In this document: piece after piece, positions 58,381 to 64,000 of the stretch
Layout of the letters: the number at the start of each line of letters is the position of its first letter
How positions within the stretch are numbered: the first letter of the stretch is position 1
Assembly (NCBI RefSeq): GCF_000182565.1
Contig: NW_015971538.1
Coordinates: forward strand, 1,147,736 to 1,211,735
Direction of reading: 5' to 3'
From: Spizellomyces punctatus DAOM BR117
Lineage: Eukaryota; Chytridiomycota; Chytridiomycetes; Spizellomycetales; Spizellomycetaceae
DNA length: 64,000 nt
Notes under the pieces: generated by a model
What the model was told of the DNA's origin: nothing
The model's input: only the letters and a program-made list of their open reading frames with translations
Database searches by the model: none
Translations under genes and position numbers: made by a program

Positions 58381-59453
58381 TTGTGCCAAAGATGATCCGA
58401 TAGAATAGATAAAGAGACATTGCAGCTCCCCATTGTCGGGAGACGAGAACCACCCTCTGCTCTAATATGCTCCACTGTATTAAAAAGTTGTCAAATACAC
58501 AAACATCAGATCGTGCGCCGATCCACGTCCCCGGAGCTCATACCTTGAACATTGGCAGGATCGTCGAGTGCGACAGATCCATATGGTTGAGCCTGGATCT
58601 TCAAAACGGCAAAATACCGTGCAGTGCAAACGATCAAGGAGCCCACGCACGGCAATAGAAACAGACGATCAAACACACTGATCCCTCTGCTGCTCTGGGG
58701 GTTTTGTCTGACGTTCACCGTATTCGGGTCCTTCACATCAAGATGCGGTATATTCCTAATCCCGCAAATACTTGGGCAGCAAGGGCAATGGCGTGAGAAG
58801 GCAGAGGAAAGGATACCTGTCTATTATACCTCCAAAGGGTAGATCTCACCTGCTCCCATCCCACCTAACAATGCACGATGTCTCCTTGCACGTCGTATGG
58901 CCTCTCTGGTAGCTGATTCGGAGGGCGGCACGATAATCTTGCTTCGTTCATAAAGAACATAAGCGGAGACGCCTACTGCCGTGGCTGTCCCAGTCAAACG
59001 GCACGCAAGGCAATCTTGCGGTGTATCTAAAGCAGTCTAAAACAAAGGTGAATGGTCGACTTTTGTAGTGCCATTCCAGCAGTCATGATATTCGTCTACA
59101 CTACAGCCCCAGCGCTTTATAGCAGCGCCCCTCCCTTCTGTGAAATGCAACTCACCTCTTTTTGTGGCATCGACACAAGTTTTGGGTTGTCTTCTGCCAA
59201 GTGCAAAGACGCGTCCAGCACCGGAAAGCTGACTGGGCTTTGTATTTAATACAACGGAAACAATGCAAACCGACAGCAAATGATGCCAGACACCCGCAGA
59301 GATCACTGGACAGGCGAGACAGACCGACGACTGCCTGCGTAAGGGTGTTTGTTTACATTGATGTCATAGACATTTTGTGCAGAATCGCTAAGTTGACTCT
59401 ACTCCTGATGTCGCCAATGCAGTTCCCACCCACTATCACTCTCGACAGGTTCT
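58381..59453. other. intergenic, about 1.1 kb, may hold the CLC 5' exon
   Basis: Short frames only. The first coding exon of the CLC gene was not resolved and may lie in the last 150 bases; the ATGs at 59408 and 59417 are candidates but are not in frame with the supported exon without a further splice. Confidence 0.4.
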
Positions 59454-62400
59454 GTGCACTCGGCGGCGTCGTCGACCCCTGCTTCGGACGATGCTTTTAT
59501 AAGGCAGGGTAGTTCAGGAGCCTCGCGCAGATCTTCAGTCAACACCCAGACAGCAAACCGAGAATACGAGAATGGTTCAGCGGAGGCATTTGAGGAAGGG
59601 GAGGAGAATCGAGTTATATATGAGGATTTTACGACTATCGGTGGGAGAAGAAGCAGTTATCTTTTGCGTAAATGCATCCTGACGAGCCACCTGACCTTGT
59701 AGACTGGATGAAGGATCTCATGCGGGACCACCGACGACAGAACAGAGTGCGAGCTCGCCATCGACCTGGTTGGGACTGGTATCTGTACACATTATTTGAT
59801 GCTACACAGTCCTGGATATTAGTCTCTATAATAGGTGGAGATCATGGTCGTTGAGCGCCCAGATTCTTTTGCAGACAGAGCGCTCATTTGTGTGCATACA
59901 TCAGGCATATCGATTGGTTTACTAGCTGGTTGGATTGACGTGATTGCAGCTTGGCTTGGGGATATTAGGTTTGGATTTTGCAGGTTGGAATGGCACGTCA
60001 GTAAAAGCATTTGCTGCACAGGACAGTTTGATAAAGGTAGGAGCCGGTAAGCAATTCACTATCGAACATGTTGTTGGATTCTGATCCTCCTGTTAGATGG
60101 TTCATGCGATGACTGGTGGGACTGGAGTTACGTTGTCTTTGGATGGCGAAACCTTGCCTTCGTCAATTGGTTCTTTTACGTGGGACTTTCGGTTAGTCTA
60201 GCCCAGGCATATATTTTTTTCAACCCGATCTCAATCATTGCGGCCCCCTTTGGTTGCCAGGTTGCCTTTGCCACAGCTTGCGCTTTTGTGGTTATTCATT
60301 TGGCCCCTTACGCTGCGGGATCTGGGTCTGCTGAAGTCAAGACGATCCTTGGCGGATTTATCATAAAGGGGTTTCTGGGAATTAGAACTTTGATCGTCAA
60401 GGCAGCAGGACTGGTAAGTGGTGCGCATGGCGATGGGAAAGTGACAATTGCCGACATTTCTAAATGGGATCTCAGCCATTGATGGTAGCGTCAGGGCTAG
60501 CGGTCGGAAAAGAAGGGCCAATGATTCATGTCGCTTGCTGTGTGGCCAATGTGTTCCCGAGAATGTTTCCAAAGTATTGGCAAAATGAAGGTATGTGCTT
60601 TCCAGCCATGATGGTGCGTCTTCAATGCTAACAAACCCTTTGGAAAATACCGCGAAGCCAGGAAGCGGGAGATTTTGTCAGGTAAGGAGAACATGGCAAC
60701 TTGAGCAATTCCCTGTAAAACAGATACTGTATGCTAATGGTATCCGGCATACAGCGGCGTCGGGAGCCGGGATCGCCGTTGCTTTTGGTGGTAAGACTTT
60801 TCAATGAATCCCTGAGTCGTAAGCATGATGGAGTGCTCATGTATCCTCAAGCACCGATTGGCGGCGTCCTATTCTCATTGGAGGTGATACTCTCTCATCT
60901 AAGACCACAATTCTTAACTAAATTATAACTGATCGTTATCATTAACTAAGGAATTGAGCTCGTTTTTCCCGGCGAAAACCATGGTCCGTAGCTTTTTTTG
61001 CGCCCTAGTCGCTACTGTCACTTTGCAGGTGCCTATTCCCGTCATTTTCCAGTTATATTTGATTGAATCCGAGTCTGACCGTGGTCTAGCTCGTGGACCC
61101 CTATCGCGGAAAACGCGTCTTGTACCAAGTCACGTATTCACGTCGATGGCACTTTTTCGAGATGATCTTTTTTATTCTTCTTGGGGTTTTCGGGGTACGT
61201 CATATGTCTTATAGACGATCGATGGGGAGAAAGCTCATACTGGGATATCATCAGGGCCTGTTAGGAGTCTTGCTGATTCGCGCGATTCGGCGAATGCAAG
61301 CTTTTCGGAAAAGTTCATGGTTAAAGCAAAATCCTCTCAGAGAAGTGGCGTCGATCGCGGCAGTGACTGCGGTGTTATGTTACTTCAACATATATACTAG
61401 GTAGGTTATGTCGCGTTTTTACGAACGGCAATACTCTCCCCGGCGGTTTATAACGGGTTCTTCTGAGTTAGAGTTGATAGTTCCGATCTTCTCGAAGGAC
61501 TATTCCGTGAATGCGAAGAAGCTGACTTCCATGGGCTGTGCGAGTAAGAACTTCGTGATGACCAGCATAGTTGGTCGGAGGCTAAATCGCGCCTGTAGTC
61601 GAGCAGGACGAGGGAGAGTGGTCGCTCTTCTCATCACTGCATTGCTGATGAGGACAGTCTTGACGATTGTCACTTTTGGCGTCAAGGTAGTGTTGATAGA
61701 TTTAATATGTGCGACAACCGTTTTGTTGACTTCCGTTCTTCAAGGTGCCCGCCGGAATCTTGTGAGTGAATTTCCTTCCGCTCCTTTAATGTCGAACGCA
61801 CTTGCTCTGACATGCTTGTGCTAGCATTCCATCGATGATTTGCGGCGCTTTGTTCGGCCGCATCCTGGGGATCATTGTTCAGTCTTGGCAGAAGTAAGTT
61901 TTACCGGTGTCGTCATTTTGCTAATTTAGCGCGGCACTTAGAAAAAATCCTTTTAAGGGCCAACCCTAGCAATCCATTGTTCTATTCGTGTGAGCCAGAT
62001 GTGGCGTGTGTCACTCCCGGGGTGTATGCGCTTTTAGGAGCTATCGGGGCTCTCGGAGGAGTGACAAGGATGACTAGTATGTGCCCCCATTTAGTTCTCG
62101 AGATCAAACATGGCGCATTCTGACATCTCGCCACCTCCGTCGACCAACGAAGTCTCGTTGACAGTTGTCATGTTTGAATTAACGGGAACCTTAAATTACA
62201 TCGTCCCCTGCATGGTCACGCTTATGACAGCAAAGGTTGTGGGAGACTTGTTTGGAAAAGGTGGAATAGCCGAAATGCAGATTCGCATGAACAAGTATCC
62301 TTTCCTAGATCCCCGTCAAGATCAAGTCATTGGGCTTACGGCATCCGAAGTTATGACGCCTGCCGAGGAGCTGGTCTGTTTCGTGGGCAAGGGGTTGAAA

Positions 62401-63414
62401 GTAGAAGACGTAGGTGAGTGCTCGAGCATGGTCATGACCAAGATCTGCTCTTAGGACAAATCCAATGCAAATCTCTTCCGCAGAACGGGCGCTAGAGCAA
62501 GTGAAATATAAAGGGTTTCCAATTGTGCACAGTGTCGACGATCCCACGTTGGTTGGCTACCTATCTCGGGAAGATCTGAAATACGCATTAGGTATTACAT
62601 GTCCCTATGTCGAATTTTTACGGAAATCCTACGGTAACACTCGATGACCCTCGTAGATAAGGCCAAGTCTCAACATACCATTAGTCCCAAAGCGCCGGTC
62701 TTCTTCGACGATACAGACAGCCTCGCATCCCGCCCTCCATGGCAACGTGCTCATTCTGGCTTTACCGTCGCTGAGAGCATTGTATCGCCCGTATTAGTGC
62801 GAGGAAGCTCTACAAGATCGCTTGATGGACAAGATGGAGATCGATGGCTACATTTGACAGGTTATATCGACCGGGTATGCTATGCTATGATTGCTGGCTA
62901 CATTTTGCATATTTGTTGTGAGTGCAGAATCTAACTCCAGAAACAAAATATAGACTCCCTTGCAAGTGCATCCGAAGGTGTCAGTGGAGTTGGTCATGGT
63001 ATGGGGAGTCTGTTAGACCCGCCCTTGCTTTGTAACACTGATGTTGGTTGTCCCTAGGATTTATTCAAGAAACTGGGGCTGCGGTACATCCTGGTAGTGC
63101 ACATGGGCCGCCTCAAAGGGATTATAACCAAGAAAGACATCTTGATAGCAATGTATGGGGAGGATGAGAACGGAGGAGATTCCACTGCATCGATACCCAT
63201 AGCAGATAGAGATGATTCTGGGCGATCAACACCGACAAGGCGCGGCGGGACCGCGGGGCAGTTTACAAGAGCACGCCGACTACGACGCGCAAGTGGGGGA
63301 CCTTTCGGCAGTCAAGAATGGGCAGGAGGCGGAGCATCTGGAGAAACTCTGCCTCTGGTGGGAGTCGGGTCAGGAACAGATCGTGGAGATCCGGGGCAGG
63401 ATATCATTGAATGA
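59454..63414 (+). CDS. CLC-type chloride/proton antiporter with two CBS domains (5' end unresolved)
   Basis: An intracellular CLC (yeast Gef1, animal ClC-3/4/5 group). Motifs in order: [66 protein letters not shown] (anion filter), [16 protein letters not shown] with the gating Glu, [16 protein letters not shown] with the internal proton Glu, [40 protein letters not shown]-type filter strand, [19 protein letters not shown] and [11 protein letters not shown]. Two CBS motifs follow ([13 protein letters not shown] to [25 protein letters not shown] to [12 protein letters not shown]). Both glutamates support antiport. Odd: the filter reads GSGS where Gef1-like proteins have GSGI. About a dozen short introns. 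The N-terminal coding exon before [14 protein letters not shown] is uncertain, so the given start is only the first supported codon. The tail is Gly/Arg-rich. Confidence 0.88.
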
Positions 63415-63575
63415 TTCGAAAGTCTGTAATAATTGTATGATATATGCACAAAGGAAGAGGGCCACAGCTGCTACTTATACATATTGGACTCCACGTCTCT
63501 ATGACTTTTGTCTGAGCCAAAACAATGAGCAATTGTCAGCTTTGCGAGCCAACTGAACTGCCGTGAAGTTCCAAC

Positions 63576-64000
63576 TTACTTTTTTGCTTGATCTCGGGCC
63601 GCTTTGATTAATGGCACCAAATTTCGTAATGGATCGGCACTCTGCAAAAAAGGGTGCTACAGACGTAACAAGCATGCATTAAAATCTTTGCTCATATACT
63701 CCGACAATTGGAAAACGGATTTGGCCCTAATTCTTACCTTAAGAAGCTCGACGCTATTCGGCCGCTTTTCGGCATCGACCTCTAAGGAAACTCTCAAGAA
63801 ATCTCTGAAAACCGGACTCAAATTTTCCGGGTTTTGCAAAGCGGGCGTTCCATTTGTTGCAATCAAATACAAGGCTCGCAAAGGATTCTCGTTCAGATAT
63901 GGTGGTTCCCCTTCTACCATTTCGATGGCCATAATCCCCAAAGACCATATATCGACTTTGGGTCCATATTCCTTACGCGTTACGACCTCTGGTGCCATCC
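63576..64000 (-). CDS. PAK/STE20-like protein kinase, C-terminal end (partial)
   Basis: Only the end of the kinase domain lies in the window: [20 protein letters not shown] (subdomain VIII APE motif and the invariant Asp of subdomain IX), [32 protein letters not shown], and [20 protein letters not shown] with the invariant Arg of subdomain XI. An intron (63654-63738 by splice fit) joins LLK to [20 protein letters not shown], ending RDQAKK, which matches the tail of PAK/Cla4/Ste20 kinases. These act below Cdc42/Rac in polarity and MAPK signalling. The N-terminus with any CRIB or PH domain lies beyond base 64000, so the subfamily cannot be settled. Confidence 0.88.

Overview
The window comes from a nuclear genome of a zoosporic fungus, most likely a chytrid of the Spizellomycetales type (inference). 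Genes are split by many short GT-AG introns (about 45-140 nt) and are densely packed on both strands. Typical fungal genes (importin alpha, a PMT2-type protein O-mannosyltransferase, asparagine synthetase, DGAT2) sit beside a very large axonemal-type ASH-domain protein, as expected for a fungus that still makes a flagellum. No rRNA, tRNA, CRISPR or complete transposon was found.

1-15 kb: 3' part of a TUG/ASPSCR1-like gene; asparagine synthetase; a divergent sulfur pair (Blh/ETHE1-like metallo-beta-lactamase hydrolase and a YeeE/YedE thiosulfate-type transporter); an E6AP-like HECT ubiquitin ligase with an N-terminal AZUL zinc finger; DGAT2 and a mitochondrial 3-hydroxyacyl-CoA dehydrogenase in convergent orientation (triacylglycerol synthesis facing beta-oxidation).

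15.5-31.4 kb: one giant gene of roughly 4,850 codons. It has a helical ARM/HEAT-like N-terminus, a proline-rich section with a tandem PxGFxxxGxPYF-like repeat, and about nineteen ASH-like beta modules. It resembles axonemal ASH proteins such as Hydin in architecture but cannot be equated with any named one.

31.5-38.5 kb: a RINGv (MARCH-type) membrane E3, an F-box/leucine-rich-repeat protein and two unrecognised low-complexity proteins. 38.5-47.3 kb is gene-poor: three secreted or surface proteins (a GDSL/CE16 esterase, a cysteine-containing unknown, a GPI-like unknown) are followed by a diverged three-copy tandem repeat of about 0.67 kb, and a separate 75-80 bp element occurs at both ends of this stretch.

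47.3-64 kb: an intronless NOL1/NOP2/Sun RNA methyltransferase, a rhodopsin-class seven-helix receptor, importin alpha, a PMT2-type mannosyltransferase, a CLC chloride/proton antiporter with CBS domains, and the C-terminal end of a PAK/STE20-like kinase cut by the window edge.

The best candidates for new biology are the giant ASH protein with its short-motif repeat, the bacterial-style sulfur pair, and the class A GPCR with an opsin-like helix 7/8 but no retinal lysine.
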